A stretch of 64,000 bases of DNA from assembly GCA_911728435.2 (NCBI GenBank), contig OU452198.1, positions 39,585,902 through 39,649,901 of the forward strand, given 5' to 3'. Both the position numbers and the translations under genes were made by a program. Positions 34,101 to 44,160 of the stretch are shown piece after piece. Position 1 is the stretch's first letter, and each line of letters starts with the position of its first letter. The notes under the pieces were generated by a model. That model worked only from the letters and a program-made list of their open reading frames with translations. It was not told where the DNA came from and did no database searches. The stretch is from Apoderus coryli. Its lineage: Eukaryota; Arthropoda; Insecta; Coleoptera; Attelabidae.

Positions 34101-35243
34101 ATCTTATTCCTTTGGAATAATCAGGTGGTCTAAGACAAGCATTGAAGCAATGAATAGAAAAATTAGAGTTTTGCTAACAGAATATAGGTGCCACCATCCC
34201 CATGCATGTACTGAACGTTTATACTTACCAAGAAATGTGGGCGGAAGAGGACTACTAGACCTACACCGACTATGCGATAGACAAATTAATCTACTAAAAA
34301 CCTACTTTAACAGAAAATCTCTCCTATCGCCATTACACCGTCAAGTCAAGCGACTGGATTATTATTCACCTCTACAGCTCAGCAATAACACCATGCGCGA
34401 AACACGTACTAATGACCACATAAGAGAACAATGGCTAGAAAAATCGTTGCATGGAAAATATCCGTATGCCCTGTCTCAGGCAGATGCAGAGTTGTCAACC
34501 ATGTGGCTTAAACATGGACTATTGTTCGCGGAAACCGAGGGTTTTCTGGTATCAATACAGGACGGAGTAACGCCCACCAGAAACTACCAAAAATACATAC
34601 AGAAAATTCCAATTGAAAATGATAAGTGTAGAATGTGTTTCGCCAAATCAGAAACAACGGAACATATCCTCTCAGCGTGCAGCAGCTTAGCGCCCACAGA
34701 ATATACAAAAAGGCATAATTTAACAGCAGGAATAATTCATCAGGAAATAGCCGTACAATGCAAACTTATAGAGAAAAAAGAAAAATATTTTCTATACAAC
34801 CCATTCCCGTTTTTACAAAACGATAATTATAAACTTTATTGGGATTTCCCAATAATCACAGATAGACCTATCGCAAGTAATCGTCCTGACATAACCCTGG
34901 TAGACCGGAAAAATAAGACTGCTTACTTCGTCGATATTTCTCACCCGGCTGACCACAACCTCCTAAATAAAGAGAAAGAAAAAATAAATAAGTATCAAGA
35001 CCTTTGTACGGAATTTAAGAATATTTATAAACTGGACAAGGTACTTACTGTTCCTATTATAATATCAGTGACGGGACTGATTGGGAAAAACCTGCCACGC
35101 TTTCTGAAACAAATAGACATTGATCAGCGAAACATAACATTGATGCAAAGATCGGTGATCCTTGAGTCATGTAGAATCATGAGAAAAACCCTAAACCTGC
35201 CTGAATAGAGTATAAAGGCAGCGGATAAAAAGTTGGACATCTG
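31199..35243 (+). mobile_element. Full-length R4/Dong-like LINE
   Basis: A 5' UTR of about 480 bp, more G/C-rich than the flanks, is followed by one long open frame (31681-35208), a 35-base 3' UTR containing GCGGATAAAAAGTTGGACAT and an A-tract from 35244. The 3' UTR is alignable with that of the truncated relative ending at 36236 (GTGGATAAAGCTGAGAT). A TAA tract abuts the 5' end, and an A/TAA tract lies about 230 bp beyond the 3' end. Dong of Bombyx is, from memory, reported to target TAA repeats. This is a plausible intact, possibly mobile copy. Confidence 0.85.
31681..35208 (+). CDS. R4/Dong-clade LINE polyprotein, 1175 codons, open
   Basis: A single uninterrupted ORF. Residues about 77-150 (RRTWSRNDNLDVFRAYFLGT ... 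ENQLANQLYAIKTHNLLT) look like the N-terminal DNA-binding domain seen in R4/Dong relatives. Reverse transcriptase spans about 470-760: SMIPKKGDTTNPKNYRPI, motif A AWIDYQKAFDSV (D581), GIFQGDSLSP, and FYVDD (D689, D690; Val in place of the usual Ala). Near the C-terminus is a CCHC zinc knuckle (C983, C986, H995, C1000). After it comes a restriction-enzyme-like endonuclease (RPDI with D1070, then D1085 in YFVDIS). This domain order, with no APE endonuclease or RNase H, is characteristic of the R2/R4 group. All key residues are present. The first of two ATGs is used. Confidence 0.95.
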   Translation: MMSSNKNGPESPADLQWSQGAKNPREETINTRNTNQTQETIISKEQLESQEWNLSQNNKRMTRQNVEVPHEADRGARRTWSRNDNLDVFRAYFLGTQFETQKRGFRKNMLLEWRKIRPDLILNENQLANQLYAIKTHNLLTAVDIEELKQNMSETDQGIETDNTIIYEQTNESNTQTINIQNNLALNVDLDAGENVNDVVVRFQENIAVFKNSDPEKRLSLQKIKPTKKTKQLISIVNQEILKYMPTSNLEETQTLVYTAAKTVIESMGVKLGKKQKAKKEPKWRERIEQKIKTLRSWLTKIRDWERGNMSTKLSNDIHYYFRKNNIQHSNYQEKETFKEKIKQQIAALGNRLRRYNKSYKRKNDNKLFKNNEKEFYKKLNNEPPIEQGPDKEQLQTFWKNVWASKQQYNQKASWLKTEKKKYDTLIDMEISPITETEVKNALNRSHNWKAPGVDHVHNYWWKNINITKLLTKQINELLTNNTYHPKFLTKGITSMIPKKGDTTNPKNYRPITCLPTLYKIITSILSQKIIKHIEDSGILTEEQKGCRHGTLGSKEQLVIDSIVTQDAKKRNKNMAVAWIDYQKAFDSVPHSWLIDVLKLYKISPNIINFLATAMKTWRTKLVVKTEKTNIVTDEIPIQSGIFQGDSLSPFWFVLCLNPLSNMLKDTRIGYTLRYEDSDYTINHLFYVDDLKLYASTEKQLDRLIETTQKFSLDIKMRLGFDKCAKLVAQKGKLQTYENLENSETFRYLNNDYYKYLGYNQKLVLDQKNIIENTEQKMVDRIRKILRSELTGKNKIKAINTYALPVLSYSFGIIRWSKTSIEAMNRKIRVLLTEYRCHHPHACTERLYLPRNVGGRGLLDLHRLCDRQINLLKTYFNRKSLLSPLHRQVKRLDYYSPLQLSNNTMRETRTNDHIREQWLEKSLHGKYPYALSQADAELSTMWLKHGLLFAETEGFLVSIQDGVTPTRNYQKYIQKIPIENDKCRMCFAKSETTEHILSACSSLAPTEYTKRHNLTAGIIHQEIAVQCKLIEKKEKYFLYNPFPFLQNDNYKLYWDFPIITDRPIASNRPDITLVDRKNKTAYFVDISHPADHNLLNKEKEKINKYQDLCTEFKNIYKLDKVLTVPIIISVTGLIGKNLPRFLKQIDIDQRNITLMQRSVILESCRIMRKTLNLPE

Positions 35244-35520
35244 AAAAAAAAAAAAAAGAAAAAAGTAAATGAATGATAAATAAATATAAGTTTTAAATAC
35301 GTACCTTGATTCCCTCCCCTATTTAAAGAAAAAGTATATACTTATTAATAATATCTGAAGCATACTTAATGAAATCCTAGAAGTACTTACCGTGTTAAAA
35401 CAAATCTGTAGTGATTGGTTATCAAACCCCACTGCAGAATTTCTCCTATCTGGAAGAAAGTAGAAGGATGTAAAAAAAAAAAAAAAAAAAAAAAAATAAT
35501 AATAATAATAATATATATAT
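35244..35520. other. Spacer ending in (A)n(TAA)n(TA)n
   Basis: An A-tract at 35244-35262 follows the first element. About 210 bp of unidentified sequence leads to an A-run (35472-35496), TAA units to 35511 and TA units to 35520, directly before the second R4/Dong-like fragment. The 210 bp could be target DNA or the end of another element. Confidence 0.55.
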
Positions 35521-36236
35521 AGCAGCCCAAGATCAAGCACTTACCACTAATTACATAAAGAAAAATATATTTAAGAATACAACAAACGCAAAATGCCGAA
35601 TGTGCAAGCAATATGACGAGACTATAGATCATATTCTCTCAGGGTGTCCCATCTTAGCGGCCCGTGAATACATATCTCGCCACGACAGAGTTTGCACACA
35701 ATTGCATTTCAATATTTGTAGGAGCCTGGGCGTAACTCTTGAAACCGAGAAGTGGTATAAACACGCTCCTAAAGACGTCACAAGTTCAGAGTGTGGCCGA
35801 ACAACAATTCTTTGGAACCAACCTGTGATAACGGACAGAACAATACACTGTAACAAACCTGATATAATTATTAAAACAAACGAAATGTGCTATATAATTG
35901 ACGTTTCTATTCCAACGGATAAGAACATTAATAAGAAGGAAACAGAGAAAATAATGAAATATAGGGATCTTGAGATAGAAATAAAGCGAATGTGGAACAC
36001 GAAAACTAAAATCTTGCCCGTGGTCCTCGGTGCTACTGGCACTGTATCCTGCTCACTCCAAAAATTCATAGACGAAATACCAGGTAAACACTCCATTTTA
36101 GATCTTCAAAAAACAGCAATTCTAGGAACTTCTCATATAGTGCGCAAAATATTATCATAAAACCAACCACCCTTTGGAAACCGGATAGTTTCCCGGGTGG
36201 ATAAGAAATAAACCAGTGGATAAAGCTGAGATATGA
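35521..36236 (+). pseudogene. 5'-truncated R4/Dong-like LINE, C-terminal end
   Basis: About 210 open codons: a CCHC knuckle (KCRMCKQYDETIDHILSGC), then the restriction-like endonuclease (KPDIIIKTNEMCYIIDVSIP) and a C-terminal helix-rich tail ending at the stop at 36160. All RT sequence is missing. Divergent from the intact neighbour, so it is a different family member. The short 3' UTR ends at the TAA run at 36236. No frameshift is visible in the retained part. Confidence 0.9.
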
Positions 36237-36255
36237 TAATAATAATAATAATCTT
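36236..36255. repeat. (TAA)n at the junction of two LINEs
   Basis: Six AAT units shared by the 3' end of the plus-strand R4/Dong-like fragment and the 3' (ATT)n tail of the minus-strand LINE to its right. Confidence 0.9.
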
Positions 36256-37520
36256 TATTGACTACGTTTTGTACAAAACAATTGCAGTACGTCAAAATAC
36301 AAAAACTATATCTACAACAAAAACATGAAAGTGTAAGTAACATAGGTACAAACAAATTAAAAGCGACTAATTGCTAAAATATACAACTTCCTGGGAATAT
36401 TCTTCCACAGAATAAAAAGCATGCTTGAGCAAGTATGATTTTATAGTTCTTTTGAACATTTCCGAACTGTACTCTCGGACCCTACGAGGAAGTGCAATAT
36501 ATAACCGAATCTGTAGGGAATTCTTTGCAGACTTAGTCAATCTCCATCGCCGAGCCCGTACTAAGTCCGCAGATCTCGTACCATACTCATGACAAGTTGA
36601 GTTAATACACAAATCGGGCTTACATCTGTGAATCTCAAGCATTTGGTAATATATATATATATAAAGACGGGAGAGGCATTATATTGAGAGACTTGAAAAT
36701 GGGCTTGCAATGCTCCAGAAATCCAGCATTTGCCAGAATGCGAACCACCTTTTTTTGCACTCTAAATATTTGCATAGCCGATGACGAGTTACCCCAGAGA
36801 CTCACTCCATAAGAAATATGAGAATGGAACAGTGAGAAATAAACAGTTCTCAGAGCTTGCTGACTCAGACAATGTCTGAGCCTCCTAATAACGTAAATAC
36901 TAGAAGACAACTTACCCCTGAGAAAATCAACGTGCGACGCCCAGCAAAGCGCATCATCAACAGTAATCCCCAATAAGTTGGCTGTTCGTCCCCGAGCATG
37001 ACCACTAGCACTAGAAAATGTAAGTCTCTGGGTCTTATCAATATTTAGTTTCAGCAGATTACTAGTGAACCAGCCATTCGCAACTCCCTCAAGGTGCCCC
37101 GCACGACCTTCGAGCTGTGAAACACTGCTCCCATAACACACCAAAGAGGTATCATCAGCATAAAGAGTGACCCTTCCAAGATTCAAATAACTATATAGGT
37201 CGTTAATATAAACGACAAAGAGCAACGGACCCAACACAGAGCCCTGGGGCACTCCACTCGTTAATACCCTCACCTCAGACAGCTCCGACGGAAGACTCAC
37301 TGTCTGTCCTCTGCCAGTCAGGTACGACAGCAGCAGCTTCAACGAGAGTCCCCGCACACCATATCGAGAAAGCTTGGTCAGAAGAACTTCATGAGACACA
37401 CAGTCAAAGGCCTTGCTCAGATCACATAAGGTGAGATTAATAAATTCACATCTCTCCAGGCCCTCGACTATGTCAGACAACACACGAGCCACCGCCTGAA
37501 CTGTATAGAGTATGACAAAA
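36254..37520 (-). pseudogene. 5'-truncated CR1-like LINE
   Basis: Minus strand, starting inside RT near 37515: LTLCDLSKAFDCVSHEVLLT (motif A intact), SGVPQGSVLGPLLFVVYIND, RVTLYADDTSLV (ADD intact), then the thumb and C-terminal regions. A (TA)n expansion near 36650 throws the frame between SLYIYI and MLEIHRCKPDLCINS. The last part (CHEYGTRSADLV, SEMFKRTIKSYLL) continues to 36367. The 3' UTR ends CAATAAAG plus (ATT)n. Confidence 0.88.
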
Positions 37521-38156
37521 AGACAATGATTACTAATATGAAACAGCATGAATGAAGTGGCCATGTTCAATTATGATGGGACTAAATTGTAATATTTCTG
37601 AATTTTCATAAAATAAAATCAAAACACCAAATAAAAAATCAGTAATTTTGAGAAAACTGTCAATCTGCTGGTCTATGTTTAAGCAACAGGGGATTACGAA
37701 AAGTATAAGTGGCACGAAAAGTTCATAAAGGTCTGACAAATACATGAGCATTAAGTTCTATTTTGGACAGGTTCAAAGGATAATGGATGGATAATTATGC
37801 ACTTATTTTGTAGCTATTATAAATATTATTTTTGAGCATAATATAAAGAATACTTTATAAAAGAATTCTATTACAATGTCTTTGTTCAACAAAAGACAAA
37901 ATCACCTTTATTTTTTCATCAAATCAATATAATCATTAAAAAATATTATAAGGACAATAATAATTGAAGATGAAGGGTCTAATTTATATAAATGGTCCCT
38001 ACTATTTACATAAATTACATACAGATATTATCTTTTTCTTTACAGATGGTTATATTTTCAAAATATTCAAGACATTAGCAAAAAATTAAACTTTAATGTT
38101 CTTGGTTCCTTTATTAGCTGAAAAAATTGTTAGCAGAGCGTGGTTGAACAACTTTC
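37521..38156. other. Intergenic DNA, nothing recognised
   Basis: No coding or repeat signal by eye. Confidence 0.4.
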
Positions 38157-38792
38157 TGAAGTAAAATAATGTATTAACTTTTAACAACTCTTATACGTTT
38201 TTATTCATAATCTGACAACTATAACAACTAATATCTATATACAGTATGATGCAATATAACAACTTCCAACACCCCCACTTGTTATGTTGCTGCAAGACCC
38301 ATCTTTCTACAGTTTTCTTTTAGTTTTTCGTTAGATATCCCTTTTATGTGCTTCCATTTCCTCGTTCATTGCTTTATGCCATTCGCTTGCATTTGACCCC
38401 GATAAAGCTTCATCCATCGTTTTTGGATCGAGCGAGAATGATTCGAACATAGCTTGACATATAAAATCTGAGTTAAAAATATTTTTGTTTGGCACATGAA
38501 CACGATTTGATTTTCTGTTCTGGTGTTCTTGATTTTCATCTCTTTCGTTTTCTTTTAAAATATATTCAACTTCGCCTAATTCGTTCGATGTTTCTTCAAA
38601 AACTTCTTCTACAGGTTCAATAATTATTTTGTTCGTTTGAAATTCTATTGCAGGCAATTCTTCTGTTAACAGACTTCTGAAGTAAAATAATGTATTAACT
38701 TTTAACAACTCTTATACGTTTTTATTCATAATCTGACAACTATAACAACTAATACCTATATACAATATGATGCAATATAACAACTTCCAACA
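38157..38792 (-). mobile_element. Internally deleted Ty1/copia element
   Basis: Two direct 115-bp repeats, 38792-38678 and 38271-38157, begin TGTTGGAAGTTGTTATATTG and end CTTCA on the minus strand, with only a few differences. They are the LTRs. AAGTGGGGG just before the 3' LTR is a polypurine tract. The 406-bp interior keeps a fragment of the polyprotein between integrase and RT. No flanking 5-bp duplication was seen. Confidence 0.8.
38331..38677 (-). pseudogene. copia polyprotein fragment
   Basis: The frame ends LDPKTMDEALSGSNASEWHK AMNEEMEAHKRD, which matches the segment just before the RT domain in copia polyproteins (EP.T..EAL....W..AM..E). It is preceded by an acidic linker. Protease, integrase core, RT and RNase H are all absent. 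Confidence 0.8.
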
Positions 38793-39023
38793 AAAATTAA
38801 CCAAATACTTCTGTTATAAAAATTGATAAAGCATTCATGGTTCGTTCTTAGATTTAGGTTCTAACGGGGTCTTTTCTTTTTAGATTCATGTTTTGCAGGA
38901 TGCATGATTTTTTCATAATATTGAATTCGGTTTCTTAAACTAGCCAATTTTTCTGCTGTGAGTTCATTTGTTTTTATTTTTGAAAATTTTGCGGCCTATA
39001 ATGTGTCTCCATCTATATGGATT
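38793..39023. other. Spacer between copia and gypsy elements
   Basis: No feature recognised. GATT at 39020-39023 may be one half of a target duplication. Confidence 0.4.
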
Positions 39024-40112
39024 TTTAGTAATTTGGGTAGTATGCTTGTAATAATTAAAACACTGTTTAACGGTATGTACAAAACTGAATATTTATTAAA
39101 ACGGAAAAGAGTGTGTTTGAGAGTTAAGTTTTGGCACGAGAGAGATGTTGACTGTTTTGATGTTGAAGACTGACTGGGGTAAAATTATAGAAAAAGCATT
39201 TCTGTTAAGAAAGTACCACATCTGGTCGGTACGTGGCTTTAACAATAACCACCGCTTTTTCTAGGTAGAGACTGGGGATTTCTTTTGTTCCCGAAAATGA
39301 AAAAACAGTAGAGAGAAAACAACAAACAAATATTGGTGCCAGATATTTGGACGGTGAAATTTAGAAAACATTATTTACAACTACTATACTAAATTTTTAC
39401 ATAGAAATAACTAAACTTAAAAATACATATATACAGTGTGGCACGATAAAAAGGTTGCCACAGTATCGAGAGAATAAAATACAATATATACAGTGTGGCG
39501 CAAGAATAATGATCGCCACAGTACCCCCCTTCCAGTGATTATCACGAAAATCCGGCCTGTAGACGGTCTGGAAAGCGGACGCGTCGTCCTGATCGAGTAC
39601 GCAGTTCTGGTGCAACTGCTATACGTCTTTCGGGCTGAACTGCAGGCTGAATGGGAACTGGAACTTGAGCTGGGGTGTGATTGCGTTGGATCTCTACCGT
39701 TGCTGGTTCTGCGTTGCCGTGGCTGTCGAAGGCGTCATTGTCCTGCATGACAAAAGCTGGTTTGAGTCTGTCAATGGAAACCGTCACGTTTCGTCCCCGA
39801 ATACGTAAGATGTACGTTTTATCGGAGCGAGACTCAATTTTGTAAGGGCCTTCGTATGGTATAGACTAGGGATTTCTTTTGTTCCCGAAAATGAAAAACA
39901 GCAAAGAGAACCCAGATATATTGGTGCCAGATGTTTGGACATTTGTTGAAATTTAGAAAACATTATTTACAACTACTATACTAAATGTTTACATATAAAT
40001 AACTAAACTTCAAAATACATATATACAGTGTGGCACAATAAAAAGGTTGCTATAGTATCTATAGAATAAAATACAATATATACAGTGTGGCGCAAGAATA
40101 ATGGTCGCCACA
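39024..40112 (-). mobile_element. Deletion derivative of a Ty3/gypsy-like element
   Basis: Minus strand: a partial 5' LTR from 40112 (TGTGGCGACCATTATTCTTG) to about 39863 joins directly to the end of pol, followed by a polypurine tract (GGAAGGGGGGTAC) and a 3' LTR from 39520 to about 39024. Everything from mid-LTR through gag and most of pol is lost. GATT at 39020-39023 and at 40113-40116 may be the target duplication. Same family as 62345-63727. Confidence 0.85.
39539..39860 (-). pseudogene. gypsy pol C-terminus
   Basis: Reads KIESRSDKTYILRIRGRN, then VTVSIDRLKPAFVMQDNDAF, and ends GRRVRFPDRLQAGFS with a stop. This is the chromodomain-like/C-terminal tail that follows integrase in Ty3/gypsy polyproteins. 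It is nearly identical to the tail at 62860-63175. Confidence 0.88.
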
Positions 40113-41199
40113 GATTCAATGTAGTTATAGGCTGCAGATGAAGCTAAAATTGAAGGAGTATTTAGTATATTTTGTAATTCAGCATTCGTTACTCAAATAT
40201 TTGCCAGCTTTCCAATTTAGGGACTGATCATATTAATTTTTCAAAATTACATAATACTTATTTACTATAGATCCATATCAAAATTTACAGCATACCTTAT
40301 TAATAGGTTTCCAAACATAATTTATAAATTAATTGATCTTAAAAATTCCTTCGCACATAATTTTCGATAAGATTTAGTTCGCTTTGAAGAATATTAAGAT
40401 CAGCGGGCTTACCTATTTTTTAAGAAGCATGCAGTTGATTTCACACTATTTAGCCTTATTAGCAAATAGTCTGAAGGTTTCCTTGACCATAGAGCAATTG
40501 TCAGCATTATTATAGATAGATATTGTTAATAAATACGTTAATCCAGAAGAGTCGGCTATGTGATCTTGAATGTACCGTATCAATTCAATGTTTCTGTTTT
40601 CAAAATTAGTCTCACTACCAGAAATTAATTAAATAATCTTTTCGATTTTGAAATCGAACCTTCCAGGCCTGTTATATCATCACGTATTCGTTACACAAGA
40701 TACACAATGTCGGTTCGCTATGAAGTACCCTACCCATATTTGTCCCTATTTGTGTATAAGAAGTACTTTTCACTTGTTTTGTTCTCCACTCAAGAGGTAG
40801 TAATAATTTTTTATAACGCATATTCGTCATTATAAGTATTGAGAAAGTGAATATTTTAAGGATCATTGACCAGTTTGCGTATAAGTACTACCAGATGGAA
40901 AGAAGAAAGTTGTTTTAACAAGTGAATAAAAAAAAAAGAAATTGAATTATCTCGAATTCATTTTGGTAGTTATTAAGTATATATTTATTTAAAATAAGTA
41001 ATTGGCTAGCAATCATGGTTAAATTCAATATCGTTTCAACGTATTTCTTGTACGCAAAACTCATGTTAACCACATAATTATTGTTAGACAGATAAATGTT
41101 TAAATATAAAAAGTTTACAAGCACAGGACAGTGGCTTCTCGCGAATTTGCTTCGACATTTAAAATTAGAAAACCATAATTTTTCAGCCGTTTCGAAATA
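40113..41199. other. Intergenic DNA, nothing recognised
   Basis: No protein resemblance or obvious repeat. Confidence 0.4.
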
Positions 41200-41840
41200 A
41201 AGCCACGCCCAACAAACGCTTCTTCGAAAGGAAAGGAGCGGAACGATCAAGACCGCGCCTAGACCGAAGAGCGCCGGGGTGCTAGCAAGGTTGCACCATC
41301 TTGTTGGAAAAACGTGTCGCACAAATTCATTTGACCCCGTTCGGCCCACAGAAAATCCATTAACATTGCTCGATAACGACCACAACTCACTATTACTGCA
41401 TTTCAGTTAAATCTTCATGGTCCGACAATGACACCAGCATGCCACAAACCACACCAAACAGTAACTTTTGCTGGAGGCACAGACTTCTCATGAAATTTGT
41501 TGTGCTTAAAACACCAAAAACGACAATTCTATTTGTGCAAACACACGGTGGTTATGATAATCGTCAAGTGGTTTCAGTTCTTGAGTTAACACAACGTACA
41601 CAACAGCTTAGGAAGTGAATTAAAGACGGCTGTAACTTCTCTGCTACGACAGACGCGCCGCGACAACTAAATGGACTGCTTTGATCTCGTTGTACGTCGC
41701 ACCGGAGGGCCTCCATCATCATTTATACCTCAGCAACGAATTGCAGCAGTTCTGGAGTTTCCAATCGTCGTCGTAGGCACTATATGCCATTAGGTCGGAC
41801 TTCAGTTTCTGTCAGGGGTCGTGTGTGATGTGCAGCAGCA
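41200..41840 (-). pseudogene. DDE transposase relic (FQQDGAT type)
   Basis: Minus-strand fragments KFHEKSVPPAKVTVWCGLWH, GRYRAMLMDFLWAERGQMNL and CDTFFQQDGATL follow the order of a common insect transposase family: VTVWCGLW, RYR.ML..FLWPEL, then the second catalytic Asp in FQQDGAT. Frameshifts and stops separate them, and the third catalytic motif is not readable. Sequence upstream to 41840 may be its N-terminal part on either strand. Confidence 0.65.
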
Positions 41841-42045
41841 TTACCACGCACAAGCGTATTCCAACTCTTGTTCCTAAGCAGTCTTTTTTAGGGTCCACTC
41901 TACTGAGCCCGCATTTGGAGGGGGCTATAAAAGGTGTAAACATAGCTAGTCGACCCATCCGCCTGTCTCGATAAGCACGTGGGATAGAGAGTTAGGCAAA
42001 ACTACGGAGAGTTTCAAACTTTGGTTGCGTTAGAATCTTGATTTA
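41841..42045. other. Short spacer
   Basis: Nothing recognised before the Tc1-like element. Confidence 0.4.
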
Positions 42046-42857
42046 CACTGCCCCGCAAAGAAAGTTTTGTTCAAAATAAAACTTAAATAACTTTTTTAGT
42101 ATTGCATCAATTTTGACATTTTTTTTTTGAGTTTTAGGTTGCTTTATTGTCATCATTTTTCCTTATCGAAACTTCAAAAATTTTGAATGGATTTGTTGTT
42201 AAACAGGGGTGAACAAAAAGTTATATTTTACTCTAAACTTTTCAACAATGTAGGAAAAACTCACGCCGGAATAATGATATTTTTTGCAACATTGTAAAGC
42301 CCTAACCTTTCCGAATAACTTGGTTTGTCAGTGCCTGCACTGACAAATGAGTGGCAACAAATACCGCAAGACGCGGTTGCTTCTTTAATTGAATCTATGT
42401 CCGAAACGATGGGAGTGTTATTCAAGCTCATGAAGGAAATACTCGATTTTAGAAAAAAGGAAAAATTTTTAATACCGCCGTTATCCATGTTTTATTTTTT
42501 TTGTTGCTAATAAAACATTATTTCTTTGAAACCAGTGTTTTTCCTATACTAATAGAGATATCGGTATGAATCAAAAACCAAGTTATTCGGAAAAGATAGG
42601 GCTTCAAAATGCTGCAAAAAATATCATTTTTCGGTCGTGAGTTTTTTCTACAGTGTTGAAAAGTTTAGAGTAAAATGTAACTTTTTGTTCACCCCTGTAT
42701 AACAACAAATCCGTTCGAACTTTTTGAAGTGTCGATATGAAAAAATGATGACAATAAAACAACCTAAAACTTGAAAAAAAAAATTGTCAAAATTGATGCA
42801 ATACTAAAAAAGTTATTTAGGATTTATTTTGAACAAAATTTTCTTTGCCGGGCAGTG
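42046..42857 (+). mobile_element. Tc1-like fold-back element, 812 bp, long TIRs
   Basis: TIRs of roughly 280 bp (42046-42330 and 42575-42857) start CACTGCCCCGCAAAGAAA on the left and end TTTCTTTGCCGGGCAGTG on the right, with TA on both outer sides (42044-42045, 42858-42859). The centre holds the last part of a Tc1-type transposase. Non-autonomous; any mobilisation would need a full-length relative. Confidence 0.88.
42343..42452 (+). pseudogene. Tc1-like transposase, C-terminal tail
   Basis: NEWQQIPQDAVASLIESM, then after a frameshift VIQAHEGNTRF and a stop at 42450. The pattern W..IP...I..LI.SM ... VI.A.GG.TRF is the usual end of Tc1 transposases. Its presence between the TIRs shows that the element derived from an autonomous Tc1-like transposon by deletion. 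Confidence 0.8.
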
Positions 42858-43076
42858 TAAATTAAGGTGCCTTAGTCCAAAATTTCAAAATTCGTTTTCC
42901 AAAAAAGTTTTATGTCTTTTCGAGTTGCTTTGTATTTCTTTATACCTACTTATGAACGAAATGACAATATCACTTGAGATTATGTAAGCAACTATTTCAT
43001 AAATATTTTAGCTATTTAGATTATTTGGTAAAATTAGTTTTTGAAATAGCCGATTCAATTAAAATTCACTTTTATA
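42858..43076. other. Spacer
   Basis: Nothing recognised. Confidence 0.4.
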
Positions 43077-44160
43077 ATAATAATAATAAATTGTCTTTAT
43101 TTTCGAAAGTAACAATATCATAACACTATACCTATATATAACACAGTTAAAACAGTCACTTCATAGGGGCGAAGTCTAGCTTAGAGCTACTCCACTCAAC
43201 CCTAAATAGCAACCAACATGAGTTAAACAATAGTACACAAATACAAAAAATTAACACTATTCTTCCATATCATTTGCCTATCTATAAATCACCCTGTGCG
43301 AAATAAAAAAAAATAAAAAAAAAGATCACCCTGTGATTGCACCATTCCACTCTCAAAGGACAAGACTCTACTATAAATTTAAAAGGAACAAAAGTGAAAT
43401 AATAAGAAAGAGAATCAATTAATGGTATCGATTAAGAAGGTATCTCTTAAAATTAATTTTAAACTTAGCTGGACTCAATATCCGGAACCCCTTAGGAATA
43501 GTATTATAGAGCTTTATGGCGTTGTATGTAAAATCCCTCTGAAAAAACGATGTGCGATGATGTGGTAAGGTAAGGCGGTCAATGTGTCGAACATCACTAT
43601 CATGAATATCCCTCCTAGGTAGAAGTTTTTCTCTTATATCAGAAGGAGCATCTGAATCAAACGTTATATGAATAACAAAATTCCAAAGATGCAGAAGGCG
43701 ACGATCCTCCATTCTCAGGCAGCACATATCATGAATTACCGGGGACACGCGATCTTAGAAAGACCCTTTGCAAATCTAGCACAACAGTTCTGAACTCTTT
43801 GTATGCGTTCACGATCCATGCTGTCCAACAGAGGATCGTAAACAAAATCACAATAATTAAAGGTAGATAAAACCAATGCTTCACATAATGTTTGACGCAA
43901 CCCCCGGCCCAAAATATGTTTATTTGAATACAAGAGTTTTAAGGTAACGTATGACTTTCTAAGCAACCCTTTCACGTGCTCCCGACATCTCAATGAAATA
44001 TCCATATTCACACCCAAGTTCCTTGCAGATTTGACACATTGGACAACATTACTATTTATTATACAACTCTAAAATTTTCTTTAAGAAAATCTACATCATC
44101 CCTATTGCTAAACAGTAGCAGGTTTGATTTTGATGGATTCAACTTTTAATTATTTTCTAG
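43077..44160 (-). pseudogene. 5'-truncated CR1/L2-like LINE
   Basis: Minus strand, starting after the RT active site: LNPSKSNLLLFSNRDDVDFL, a stop, VKSARNLGVNMDISLRCREH, ALVLSTFNYCDFVYDPLLDS and RIQRVQNCCARF; after a frameshift near 43740, HIDRLTLPHHRTSFFQRDFT YNAIKLYNTIP. The 3' end is AATAAAGACAATTTATTATT plus further ATT units. Confidence 0.85.
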
